Origin: Lacinutrix sp. Bg11-31
GTDB lineage: Bacteria; Bacteroidota; Bacteroidia; Flavobacteriales; Flavobacteriaceae
Length of the DNA: 64,000 bases
Reading direction: 5' to 3'
NCBI RefSeq assembly: GCF_002831665.1
Contig: NZ_CP025118.1
Span: 3,286,001 to 3,350,000 of the forward strand
The notes under the pieces are model-generated. The model had not been told where the DNA came from. It worked only from the letters and a program-made list of their open reading frames with translations, and did not search any database. Shown here piece after piece: positions 8,586 through 18,400 of this stretch; the stretch's first letter is position 1, and every line of letters starts with the position of its first letter. A program made the position numbers and the translations under genes.

Positions 8586-9701
8586 ATGAAAAAAGCATTA
8601 AAAATTATTGTAGGATTAGGATTGCTTATCGCACTTATATTTGTGCTGAAGTATTTTAAAGACTCTAATTCTAAATCTGTAGAAGATTTTAAAACAGCTG
8701 AGCCTTTTTACGATTCAATTAACATAAAAATAGTTGCTACAGGAAAATTAAACCCTGAAGAAGAAATTGAATTAAAGCCACAAATAGCTGGAATTATCGA
8801 TAAGATATTGGTAGAAGAAGGAGATATTGTTAAAAAAGGAGATGTAATAGCTAAAATTAGAGTAGTACCAAACGAGCAAAGTTTAGTTGGTGCAAATGGG
8901 CAAATATCGTCTGCAAAATTAGCTTACAACAATTCTAAAACAATTTACGATAGAAATAAATCGTTATTCGATAAAGGCGTTATTTCAAGACAGGATTTCG
9001 AAAACAGTGAGTTGGCTTTAAATCAATCTAACGAAACGCTACGTCAAGCACAAAATAATTACCAAATTATTAAAAGAGGATCACTTTCTGGAGGAGGTTC
9101 TGCAAACACAAATATTATTGCACTAATTCCTGGTACTATTTTAGAAATTCCTGTACGTGAAGGAGATCAAGTAATAGAAAGTAATAACTTTAATGCAGGT
9201 ACTACAATTGCTACAATTGCAGACATGAGTAAAATGATTTTTGAAGGAAAAGTAGACGAAGCAGAAGTTGGTAAACTTGAAGAAGGAAAAGATATTAAAG
9301 TTGTATTAGGTGCTATTGGAGAAAAAGAATTCCCTGCAAAATTAACTTTTGTTGCGCCAAAAGGTAACGAAGTAAATGGAGCTGTACAGTTTACAATTAA
9401 AGCAGATGTAGAAGTGGAATCTTCTACAAAAATTAGAGCAGGTTATAGTGCTAATGCAGAAATTGAAATGGAATCTAAAGATAGCATTATGGTTATTAAA
9501 GAGTCTTTACTTCAATTTAATAGAATTACAGAAAAGCCTTTTGTTGAAATTGAAAAAGGTGAAGGTGAATTTGAAAAAGTAAATGTTGAGTTAGGTCTTT
9601 CTGATGGTATTAATGTAGAAATTACAGATGGCGTTAAAGAAGGTGATAAAATCAAGGTTTGGAACAAAGCCTCTAAAGAAGATAACGATGATGAAGATTA
9701 A
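8586..9701 (+). CDS. Periplasmic adaptor (HlyD/RND membrane fusion family)
   Basis: A protein of 371 residues with one N-terminal membrane helix (about 5-22), a split biotinyl-lipoyl-like domain (around KPQIAGIIDKILVEEGDIVKKG and IPVREGDQV), an alpha-helical hairpin between about 105 and 165, and beta-barrel and membrane-proximal domains. It bridges the MacB-like permeases to the TolC protein encoded next. Its last bases overlap the TolC start, so translation is coupled. The C-terminus is acidic (KEDNDDED). Confidence 0.9.
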   Translation: MKKALKIIVGLGLLIALIFVLKYFKDSNSKSVEDFKTAEPFYDSINIKIVATGKLNPEEEIELKPQIAGIIDKILVEEGDIVKKGDVIAKIRVVPNEQSLVGANGQISSAKLAYNNSKTIYDRNKSLFDKGVISRQDFENSELALNQSNETLRQAQNNYQIIKRGSLSGGGSANTNIIALIPGTILEIPVREGDQVIESNNFNAGTTIATIADMSKMIFEGKVDEAEVGKLEEGKDIKVVLGAIGEKEFPAKLTFVAPKGNEVNGAVQFTIKADVEVESSTKIRAGYSANAEIEMESKDSIMVIKESLLQFNRITEKPFVEIEKGEGEFEKVNVELGLSDGINVEITDGVKEGDKIKVWNKASKEDNDDED

Positions 9702-11025
9702 TATAAAAAGTGTTTTAACAATTGTCTCTTTTGTATGTGTTGGTTCCTCGGCTTATGCTCAAGGCAAAGTATGGTCGTTACAAGAAAGTGTAAACCATGC
9801 TTTAGAAAATAATATTTCTATTGTACAAGCTCAAAATACGCTATTGTTAAACGAGCAAGATATTATAGCATCGAAAGGTTCTTTTTTACCTGCTGTAAGT
9901 GGTAGTGCAGGACATAGTTTATCGGTTGGGAATACAGAGTTGTTTCCAGGGCAATTTGCAGATAGAACATCTAACAGTACTAGTTTTAGTGTAGGAGCAA
10001 GCCAAACTATTTTTAATGGTTTTAGGTTAACTAATTTGCATAAGCAGTCTCAGTTAAATTTAGAGACTAACAAACTAGAGCTGCAACGTATTAAGGATGA
10101 TATTTCTCTTAATGTGGTAAATTCATATTTAAATATTTTATTTAATAAAGAGAATTTAGAGTCTGCAAAAGCACAATTCGAATTTTCAAAAAAACAACTC
10201 AACCAAGTTCAAGAATTAGTAGATGCTGGTGTACAACCAAAAGCTAATATCTATGATGCGCAAGCAACATTAAGTAGAGACGTACAGAGTGTTACAGTTG
10301 CAGAGAACAACTACGAGTTATCATTATTGTCTTTATCGCAATTATTACAAGTAGATTTTGCTGGTTTCGATGTTAAAGTTATTGATGTGGTTGATCCTTC
10401 AGCAGAATTGATGTACGATAATGTTACTCCTATTTTAAATTATGCTATTGAAAATAGAAGCGAAGTTAAAGTGGCTGAAAAAAATATTGAAAGCTCGAAA
10501 TTAAGTACAGAAATATCTAAAAGTGGATTTTATCCAACTGTTTCTGCAGGATATAGTTTTGGGTCTAATGTTTTCTTTACTAATTTAACCGATACTGAAG
10601 ATAGATTCTTTACACAGCTTAACGACCAAAAAGCACATAGTTTTAGGTTGAGTGTTAATGTTCCAATATTTTCTGGATACCAGAATAAAACAGCAGTTGC
10701 AAAATCGCAAATTCAAGAACAAAATGCATTATTAGGTTTAGAACAAACCAAGTTAACTTTAGAAGCAAATGTACAACGTGCTTTTACAGATGCAAAGTCT
10801 GCATTAAGAGCTTATGAAGCTGCAAAAGTGTCACTACAATCGCAAGAGTTAGCATTTAGTAATTCCGAAGAACGTTATAATATAGGAGTCATGAATGCAT
10901 TCGATTTAGAGCAATCTAGATTAAGACTTGTAAATGCAGAAGCTTCATTAATTAATGCTAAATATGATTTTGTTTTTAAAACAAAAGTTTTAGATTTCTA
11001 TCTTGGAAAACCAATTACAGAGTAA
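9688..11025 (+). CDS. TolC family outer membrane efflux protein
   Basis: The open frame extends back to 9628, but the signal peptide (MKINIKSVLTIVSFVCVGSSAYAQ) starts at the ATG pair at 9688/9691, inside the last codons of the adaptor gene; I use 9688. About 445 residues with the two TolC repeats of long coiled helices (conserved ENRSEVKVAEKNIESSKL in the middle and ERYNIGVMNAFDLEQSRLRL near the end). It forms the outer membrane exit duct for the ABC-type efflux system encoded upstream. Confidence 0.9.
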   Translation: MMKINIKSVLTIVSFVCVGSSAYAQGKVWSLQESVNHALENNISIVQAQNTLLLNEQDIIASKGSFLPAVSGSAGHSLSVGNTELFPGQFADRTSNSTSFSVGASQTIFNGFRLTNLHKQSQLNLETNKLELQRIKDDISLNVVNSYLNILFNKENLESAKAQFEFSKKQLNQVQELVDAGVQPKANIYDAQATLSRDVQSVTVAENNYELSLLSLSQLLQVDFAGFDVKVIDVVDPSAELMYDNVTPILNYAIENRSEVKVAEKNIESSKLSTEISKSGFYPTVSAGYSFGSNVFFTNLTDTEDRFFTQLNDQKAHSFRLSVNVPIFSGYQNKTAVAKSQIQEQNALLGLEQTKLTLEANVQRAFTDAKSALRAYEAAKVSLQSQELAFSNSEERYNIGVMNAFDLEQSRLRLVNAEASLINAKYDFVFKTKVLDFYLGKPITE

Positions 11026-11076
11026 AATATAAAAGATATTAGCAAATTGTTTTATATAAATTATAAAGAGTGAATT

Positions 11077-11114
11077 AAAACCTAAAGTAAAATGGTAATT
11101 TTACTTTAGGTTTT
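11077..11114 (+). terminator. Hairpin after the efflux operon
   Basis: A 16-bp perfect stem (arms AAAACCTAAAGTAAAA and TTTTACTTTAGGTTTT) around a 6-base loop, between the TolC stop and tsaB. The U-tract is part of the second arm. It is probably a terminator or strong attenuator. Confidence 0.75.
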
Positions 11115-11137
11115 ATGAATTCTAAAAAAATAAATTG

Positions 11138-11812
11138 ATGTACATATTAAGCATAGAAACGTCAACAACAAATTGTTCAGTCTCACTATCTAAGGATGGT
11201 GAGACTTTGCTTTTAAAAGAAGATTATAGCAATAACTATTCTCACGCAGAACGGTTACATGTTTTTATAGATGAAACGCTTCGCGAAGCAAAGATTGAGC
11301 GTACGCAATTAGAAGCAATAGCAGTTAGTAAAGGACCAGGCTCTTATACAGGATTACGTATTGGTGTTTCGGCAGCAAAAGGCTTGTGTTATGCTTTAGA
11401 TATTCCGTTAATTTCTATTTCTACTCTAGAGGCTTTAGCACATCAAGTAAAAGCAGAAAGTGGTGTTGTTGTTCCAATGTTAGATGCTAGACGAATGGAA
11501 GTGTACTCGGCTATTTTTTCTTCAGAATTAAAACAGATTAGAGCTATCGAGGCTCAAATTTTAGACGAAACTTCTTTTGCTGAAGAATTATCTAAAGGTA
11601 AAGTGTATTTTGTTGGAAATGGAGTAGAGAAAACAAAAGCGCTTCTAAGTCATGAAAACGCTGTGTTTGTTGAAGATAAATTACCATCTGCAGACCAAAT
11701 GAGTGCTTTGGCTTTTTTAAAGCATAAAAAAAGCGACACCGAAGATGTCGCTTATTTTGAACCTTATTATTTAAAAGACTTTGTGGCTTTAAAGCCTAAA
11801 CCTAAAAAGTAA
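11138..11812 (+). CDS. tsaB: tRNA threonylcarbamoyladenosine biosynthesis protein TsaB
   Basis: A protein of 224 residues from the ATG at 11138 (a TTG directly before it is less likely). It shows the ASKHA-type N-terminus with ILSIETSTTNCSVSL, the conserved SKGPGSYTGLRIGVSAAKGL motif and a DARRMEVYSA segment, all typical of TsaB. TsaB is an inactive paralogue of TsaD that scaffolds the TsaD-TsaE complex making t6A37 in ANN-decoding tRNAs in the cytoplasm. Its stop codon abuts the stop codon of the convergent mscS gene with no bases between. Confidence 0.93.
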   Translation: MYILSIETSTTNCSVSLSKDGETLLLKEDYSNNYSHAERLHVFIDETLREAKIERTQLEAIAVSKGPGSYTGLRIGVSAAKGLCYALDIPLISISTLEALAHQVKAESGVVVPMLDARRMEVYSAIFSSELKQIRAIEAQILDETSFAEELSKGKVYFVGNGVEKTKALLSHENAVFVEDKLPSADQMSALAFLKHKKSDTEDVAYFEPYYLKDFVALKPKPKK

Positions 11813-12625
11813 TTATCCTTGCTTTTGTATTTCTACTTGATGTGGATAAGGTATTTCTATTCCAGCAGTATCTAGCGCTTCTTTAGTTTGTTCTGTTACT
11901 TCAAAATATACAGCCCAGTAATCTTCAGCTTTACACCAAGGTCTTACAGCAAAGTTTATAGAGCTATCTGCTAATTCCATAACATTAACTTTAGGAGCTG
12001 GATCTTTTAATACTTTTGGATGATTTGTTAATACGTTAAGTAAAACCGCTTTTGCTTGTTTAATATCCGAATCGTAACCTACACCAAAAACAAGGTCAAC
12101 TCTTCGTGTACCTTCTGTAGTGTAATTAATAATATTTCCATTAGATAAAGCACCATTTGGAATTATAATTTCACGGTTGGATAAACCTGTAAGCTTAGTT
12201 GTGAAAATCTCAATTTCTTTAACAACACCTACCTCTCCTTGTGCTTCAATTAAATCACCAAGTTTTATAGGTTTAAAGATCATAAGTAAAACTCCTCCAG
12301 CAAAATTGCCTAAAGAACCTTGTAATGCTAAACCAATTGCCAAACCAGCTGCTGCAATTATAGCTGCAAATGATGCTGTTTGAATACCTAATGTACCTAA
12401 CACAACAATTATTAAAACTATTTTTAAGACCCAACCAATTAAATTAAGCAAGAATTTTTTAAGACTAGGGTCGTAGTCTGCCTTGTCCATTGTTTTACTT
12501 ATTCCTTTTCTAAGATATTTAATAACAAAAGCACCAACTATCCATATTACTATTGCTAGTAGTGTTTTAGGAGCATATTCAAGCATAAGTTCGTAACCTT
12601 TGTCAATCCATTTTTGTAAATCCAT
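11813..12625 (-). CDS. Small-conductance mechanosensitive channel (MscS family)
   Basis: A protein of 270 residues. Three membrane helices lie at about residues 15-35, 60-82 and 86-112; the pore helix is followed by GNFAGGVLLMIFKPIKLGDLIEAQGEVGVV, the MscS signature at the beta domain. The C-terminal alpha/beta domain is of normal length. Such channels open on membrane tension to release solutes in osmotic downshock. It is convergent with tsaB without a spacer, so termination must occur inside the opposite gene or is bidirectional. Confidence 0.93.
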   Translation of the reverse strand: MDLQKWIDKGYELMLEYAPKTLLAIVIWIVGAFVIKYLRKGISKTMDKADYDPSLKKFLLNLIGWVLKIVLIIVVLGTLGIQTASFAAIIAAAGLAIGLALQGSLGNFAGGVLLMIFKPIKLGDLIEAQGEVGVVKEIEIFTTKLTGLSNREIIIPNGALSNGNIINYTTEGTRRVDLVFGVGYDSDIKQAKAVLLNVLTNHPKVLKDPAPKVNVMELADSSINFAVRPWCKAEDYWAVYFEVTEQTKEALDTAGIEIPYPHQVEIQKQG

Positions 12626-12701
12626 TTCTTTATTTAATTAATTAAAATTTAATTTTGTGCAAAATTAAAAACTTTCTAAACGGTATTAAGTTAATCCTGT
12701 G

Positions 12702-13061
12702 TTATTTTAAAAATAAAACAGAGGCTAAAGCTAAAATTGCTGGAATAGATTGAAAATAAAATAAACGTATTTTTTTTGTAGAATAGGCTCCATAAATACT
12801 TGCAATTATAACACAGCTTAAAAAGAAAATGATAGTATTTGTGTTTTTTAATAACAACCCGAAAATTAAACCAGAAGCTAAAAAACCGTTATATAAACCT
12901 TGGTTGGCTGCTAGTACTTTAGTTTTTTCGGCAAATGCTTTGCTTTCTAACCCAAAGGTTTTTATGCCTTTTGGAGAAGTCCATAAAAACATTTCTAGTA
13001 TTAAAAAGTAAAAATGGAGCAGTGCTACAAAAGCTACTAGTATAGTGGTTAGTAAATTCAT
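12702..13061 (-). CDS. DUF1304 family membrane protein
   Basis: A protein of 119 residues with four hydrophobic helices. The first carries HFYFLILEMFLWTSPKG and the second loop NQGLYNGFLASGL, the two conserved stretches of DUF1304. Its start lies 1 base from the stop of the DUF255 gene upstream on the same strand, so the two are co-transcribed. Function is unknown. Confidence 0.85.
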   Translation of the reverse strand: MNLLTTILVAFVALLHFYFLILEMFLWTSPKGIKTFGLESKAFAEKTKVLAANQGLYNGFLASGLIFGLLLKNTNTIIFFLSCVIIASIYGAYSTKKIRLFYFQSIPAILALASVLFLK

Positions 13062-13062
13062 A

Positions 13063-15168
13063 TTAGTTGTTGTTTATTAAGTTAATAGCGCTTTTAACGT
13101 CTTTAACTGGTAGCTTACAAGCTTTATTAACACAAACGTATATAAACGTTTCGTCTTCTATAAATCTATTTTTAAGTAAAGGTAGCTTGCTTTCACCCTT
13201 ACTGCCAACTATTATTTTATTTGGAATGTAACGCTCGTTTAACGCTTTAATTTTGTTTTTATATTTATTACCAACAATAGCAACTTCGTAAAAAGGTTCT
13301 GTGTAATTTAGCATTAAATCTAACCAGTTTGAATAGCCAGAAGCGTATTCTTTAATTTCTGGTTTTACATTATTAAGCATTGTAGTTGCTGTGTTTAAAT
13401 AGTATTCATTATCAAAATAATGCGAGAGTTTAAATAAGTTTTTGGCAAAAATTGAGTTGCTTGCTGGAATTACATTATCGCGATACTCGATAGTTTTAGA
13501 AACTAATTTTTCATCTTTATTAGAAGTAAAATAAAACATTTTATTAGTGTCGTTTAAAAAAGCATCAAAACAATAATCGGTTAATGCTTTTGCTTTGTTT
13601 AGCCATTTTTCATCTAAAGTGATTTCATATAATGCAATAAAAGCATCGATAGTAGTGGTGTAATCTTCTAGAAAACCATTAATACTCGATTTTCCATCTT
13701 TATAATTATGGAACAAACTGCCATTCTCTTTTAATTGACTACTTAAAATGAATTGTCCATTTTTTAAAGCAACATCAAGATATTTTTTATCTTTTAAAAC
13801 ACGATAAGCATCAACATAGCCTTTTAACATTAAGGCATTCCAAGAGGTTAGAATCTTGTCATCTAAACGCGGGCGTTCTCTTTTTTCTCTTTCAGCTAAT
13901 AAAAGGGATTGCCATTTCGCTTTCTTTGTTTTTAGAGTTTCAAGTGAAATGTTTTCTTTTGCAATGAAATCATTATCATTTTTAGTTCTAATTAAAACGT
14001 AATTTTTGTGCTCCCAAAAACCATAATTATTAACGTTATAATAGTTAGAAAACAAGTTGAAATCTTCTTTTAAAATCAATTTTAGAACATCTTTTGTCCA
14101 AATATAAAAAGCACCTTCTTCAAGTTCTCCAGTTTCTGTTAAACTGTCTGCGTCCAACGAAGAGTAGAAAGCACCATTAGTAGCTGTGAGCTCTCTTTCT
14201 ATAAATTCAAGAGTTTCAACTACAACTTCTTTATATAATTCGTTTTTAGTTAGCAAGTAAGCATCAGCATATAAACTAACCAATTGCCCATTATCGTAAA
14301 GCATTTTTTCGAAATGTGGCACGTGCCATTTTACATCAACCGAATATCTAGAAAATCCACCGCCAATTTGATCGTAAATACCACCAAATGCCATGTTTGT
14401 TAACGTGTTATCAACAAATTTAGCAATATTTTCTTTTTTATTTTGAAACGCATAACGCATTAAAAAATGATAGTTATTAGGCATCATAAACTTTGGTGCA
14501 CGATTCATGCCTCCTTGTTTGTTATCGAAATGTTTTGACCAGTTTTCAACGGCTTCATTAATAAAAGAAGTTTCAAATTTTGGAGTTTCAGTATTCATAG
14601 AAACAACATCTACAGATTTCATGCCTTGCTCAAGTTTACTAGCATATTCTTCTAGTTTTTCAGGTTGTGTTTCGTATAACTCAGCAATTTGAGTTAAAGC
14701 ACTAACCCATTGGTCTTTTTTAAAATACGTTCCTCCCCAAACAGGCCTGCCATCCGGAAGTGTAATTACATTCATTGGCCAACCGCCTTGACCAGTCATT
14801 AGTTGGACAGCATTCATGTAGACTTGGTCAATATCTGGTCGTTCCTCTCGGTCAACTTTAATATTAACAAAGTTGCTATTCATTACTTGCGCAACAGCTT
14901 CGTCTTCAAAACTTTCATGTTCCATAACGTGGCACCAATGGCAGGCAGCATAACCAACACTAATAATTATAAGTTTGTTAGATTGTTTGGCTAGTTTTAA
15001 AGTAGTCGAATTCCATGCTTCCCAGTTTACAGGATTATGAGCATGTTGTAGCAAATAAGGACTTGTTTCGTTAATTAAATTATTGGTGAATTTGTGAGCC
15101 ACAGTTTCTTTTTTTTGTGCGTTACAGTTGTATAGTAAAAGAATAGATATAAATGTGAGTAGTTTCAT
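13063..15168 (-). CDS. DUF255 thioredoxin-like domain protein (YyaL/spermatogenesis-associated 20 family)
   Basis: A protein of 701 residues. The N-terminus looks like a signal or lipoprotein peptide with a cysteine at residue 15 (LLLYNCNAQ). Then comes the family motif NETSPYLLQHAHNPVNW and a thioredoxin-like active site AACHWCHVMEHESFED (CHWC at 76-79), followed by a six-hairpin glycosidase-like C-terminal domain. Related cytoplasmic proteins lack an export signal; here export to the periplasm or outer membrane is likely. Exact reaction unknown. The gene overlaps nothing and leads a two-gene unit with the DUF1304 protein. Confidence 0.88.
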   Translation of the reverse strand: MKLLTFISILLLYNCNAQKKETVAHKFTNNLINETSPYLLQHAHNPVNWEAWNSTTLKLAKQSNKLIIISVGYAACHWCHVMEHESFEDEAVAQVMNSNFVNIKVDREERPDIDQVYMNAVQLMTGQGGWPMNVITLPDGRPVWGGTYFKKDQWVSALTQIAELYETQPEKLEEYASKLEQGMKSVDVVSMNTETPKFETSFINEAVENWSKHFDNKQGGMNRAPKFMMPNNYHFLMRYAFQNKKENIAKFVDNTLTNMAFGGIYDQIGGGFSRYSVDVKWHVPHFEKMLYDNGQLVSLYADAYLLTKNELYKEVVVETLEFIERELTATNGAFYSSLDADSLTETGELEEGAFYIWTKDVLKLILKEDFNLFSNYYNVNNYGFWEHKNYVLIRTKNDNDFIAKENISLETLKTKKAKWQSLLLAEREKRERPRLDDKILTSWNALMLKGYVDAYRVLKDKKYLDVALKNGQFILSSQLKENGSLFHNYKDGKSSINGFLEDYTTTIDAFIALYEITLDEKWLNKAKALTDYCFDAFLNDTNKMFYFTSNKDEKLVSKTIEYRDNVIPASNSIFAKNLFKLSHYFDNEYYLNTATTMLNNVKPEIKEYASGYSNWLDLMLNYTEPFYEVAIVGNKYKNKIKALNERYIPNKIIVGSKGESKLPLLKNRFIEDETFIYVCVNKACKLPVKDVKSAINLINNN

Positions 15169-15244
15169 CTTTATTGATTTTAAGCAACGATTGTATAACT
15201 GTATTATACATTAAATTTTAGAAAAGGTAGGAATAATTTAATAA

Positions 15245-15270
15245 TGATTGTTATATTAATATAACAATCA
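15245..15270. promoter_or_regulatory. Perfect 26-bp palindrome between divergent genes
   Basis: Both strands read the same over 26 bases, starting TGATTGTTATAT and centred between 15257 and 15258. It lies in the 234-bp gap between the divergent DUF255 and adhesin genes. There is no T-tract after it, so it is more likely an operator for a dimeric regulator than a terminator. The regulator is unknown. Confidence 0.5.
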
Positions 15271-15402
15271 AACGATATATAAGTATCAACATATAGATGA
15301 AAGTACAATTTTAAGGTTGTTTGACCTCTTGAATACTTTATAATTTCAGTATTTATTAGTATTATTGTACACTACCTATATATGAAGTAAAAACCAACCA
15401 TA

Positions 15403-18400
15403 ATGAAGCACTTTACGCTAATCCTAGTTTTATTTTTTTGTTCATCAAGTCTTTTTGCACAAGATGTGTTAATGCAGAATGGAACTGTTAATCAATGTTC
15501 TGGTACTCTCTACGATTCAGGAGGAGCATCATCAAATTATTCTAGTGATGAGAATTTTGTATTAACAATTTGTCCAGACACAATAGATCAATTTATTCAA
15601 TTAGATTTTACTTTATTTAATACTCAAGATATCTTTAATGGTGCACCAGGAGACGAATTAACAGTCTATGATGGAGATGATACTTCTGCTGCTGTAATTG
15701 GAGTTTATTATGGAGGTGGAGCTGGAGCAAATAGTAATCCACAAACTATATCTGCATCACCAACAAGCACAACAGGATGTATTACGCTTCAATTTATTAG
15801 TAATAGTTCTGGTAACACTACAGGCTGGGCAGCAGATATTTCATGTTTACAAACATGTCAAACTATTACACCTTCAATAGACACTACTAATCCAGTAGCA
15901 AATGGAGGAGGAGTGGTTCAAATTCCAGTTGGAGGTTCAGTAGATTTTACTGGTAGTGCTACATTTTCAGAAGATGCAACAGGAGCAGTTTATTCATGGA
16001 ATTATGGAGATGGGTCTGCAACCGATAACGGACAGGCTGTTAGTCATCAATTTAATAATATTGGTACGTTTACAACAACATTTACAGTAACAGACATTAA
16101 TCCTACGGGATGTTCAGAATCTGTAACAATTACCGTTGAGGTTTTAACACCATATATAGACGTAGATGTAACAACATATAATGCTCAACAGCTAGTAGAA
16201 GATGTTTTAATAGATAGTCCGTGTGCAGCAGTGTCAAATATTGTTTCTAGTTCTGGAAACGATTTTGGATCTGTAAACGGTATTGGTTCTTTTACAGCAA
16301 TACCAGGTGCATTTGGATTTGAAGCAGGAATAGTGCTGTCTTCTGGAAGTGCTTTGGATGCTGAAGGACCAGAAGATAGTAACCAGAGTGCAGGTGGTGG
16401 AACATGGCCAGGAGATGCAGATTTAGAAGCTCAAATTGGTGGTACAAATACTAATAACGCGTCGTATCTTCAATTCGATTTTACACCAACTGTAAGCCAA
16501 ATTAGTTTCGATTTCATTTTTGCCTCGGAAGAATATGGAACATTTCAATGTGGTTTTACAGATGCATTTGCATTTTTATTAACAGACCAAACCACAGGTA
16601 TTACAACAAATTTAGCTTTAGTACCTGGGACTACAGATGTAGTAACGGTTTTTACAGTTAGAGATAATACTTGGAATGGTGGTTGTCCATCGGCAAATCC
16701 TACTTTTTTCGATGCTTATTATGGAGCTGGAGGATTACCTGGAAATAATAGTCCAATAAATTTTCTTGGCTACACAGTACCAATGACTGCTATTTCTAAC
16801 GTAACACCAGATAACCCTTATACTATTAAATTAGTAATAGCCGATGCTTTGGATACAGCCTACGATGCTGCTGTGTTTTTAGGAGCTGGTTCTTTTGATT
16901 TAGGTGGAGATTTAGGAGATGATATAACTATTAATGCAGGTACTGCAGAATGTCAAGGTACAGCAATTGTACTAGATACAGCATTACCAACAGCAATACA
17001 TACTTGGTATTTAGATGGCGTAGTAATTCCTGGAGAAACAGGATCTATTCTTAATGCAACACAAGAAGGAACTTATTCTGTAGATATTGTTTTTTCTGTA
17101 ACTTGTCAAACTTCAGATTCTATTTTTGTAGAATTTATTCCTGGCCCTACAGTTGAGGCTGTTACTAATATAACGGAATGTAATAGTGGAGGAGCTGTAA
17201 TTTTTGATTTAACCCAAAATGAAACTTCTGCAATCGGTACTCAAGATCCTGCAGCAGTTGTTGTAAGTTTTCATAGCTCTCAAGCAGATGCAGATGCTGA
17301 TGCAAACCCTATAGGTAATCCAGCAACTTACACAGGAACTGATGGGGAAATGGTATATATTAGAGTAGATGATACGCAATCTGGAATGTGTTACTCTACA
17401 GATGTGTTTTTATTACAGTATTTAAATATCGTTTTAAATCCTGCGCCAGATATGGTGGTTTGTGATGATATTTCTAACGATGGAGAAGAGTCTTTTGATT
17501 TAACGAGTCAAGATCTAGTAATTCTTGGAACTCAAGCAGCAGCAGATTTTAATGTAACATATTATTTAGATTTTGTAAATGCAGATGCTGGAACAAATGC
17601 TTTAACAAGTCCATATTTAAACACTTTAAGTCCTCAGCCTATTTTTGTTAGAATTGAAAGTATCCAAGATGCTGCATGTTACATAGCTTCGCCAACTGAA
17701 GTTTTTAATTTAGTTGTAAATCTAAATGCAACAGCTACACAGCCTTCTAATATTGCTGTTTGTGATGACTCTACAAACGATGGTGTTGAGATTTTCGATT
17801 TAACGACTTTAGAATCTGATATTCTAAATGGTCAAGATCCTGCAAATTTTACAGTTAGTTTTTATGAATTGCAAACAGATGTTGCTACATCTACAAATCC
17901 TATAACTAATCCAATAACATATTCTAATACAGCTAGTCCTCAAACTATTTATGTTAGAGTAGATGACAACTCAAATCCAACATGTTTTGGAGAAACTAGT
18001 TTTACTATTACTGTTAATCCTAATGATGATTCTACATTTACAATGATGCCTTTATGCGATGGAGCAACAGTAGATTCAGTAGTTACGCCAGGAGGAACCT
18101 ACGTTTTTAATGTAATGCCAACAGATGGAGCTACAATAGATCCAGCAACAGGAACAATTACCAACGGTATTTCAACAGTAAGTTATACAGTAGATTATAC
18201 AACAAGTGGTACTTGTCCTACAACAAGCTCGTTTACCGTAACAGTAGATGAAACATTTGATGCCACTTTTACAATGACACCAAACTGTGATGGAGGAATA
18301 GTAACAACAGAAGCTAATACAGGAGGAACGTATACTTTTAATCCAGTACCAACAGATGGCGCAAATATAAATCCAGCAACAGGAACTGTAACAGGAGGAA

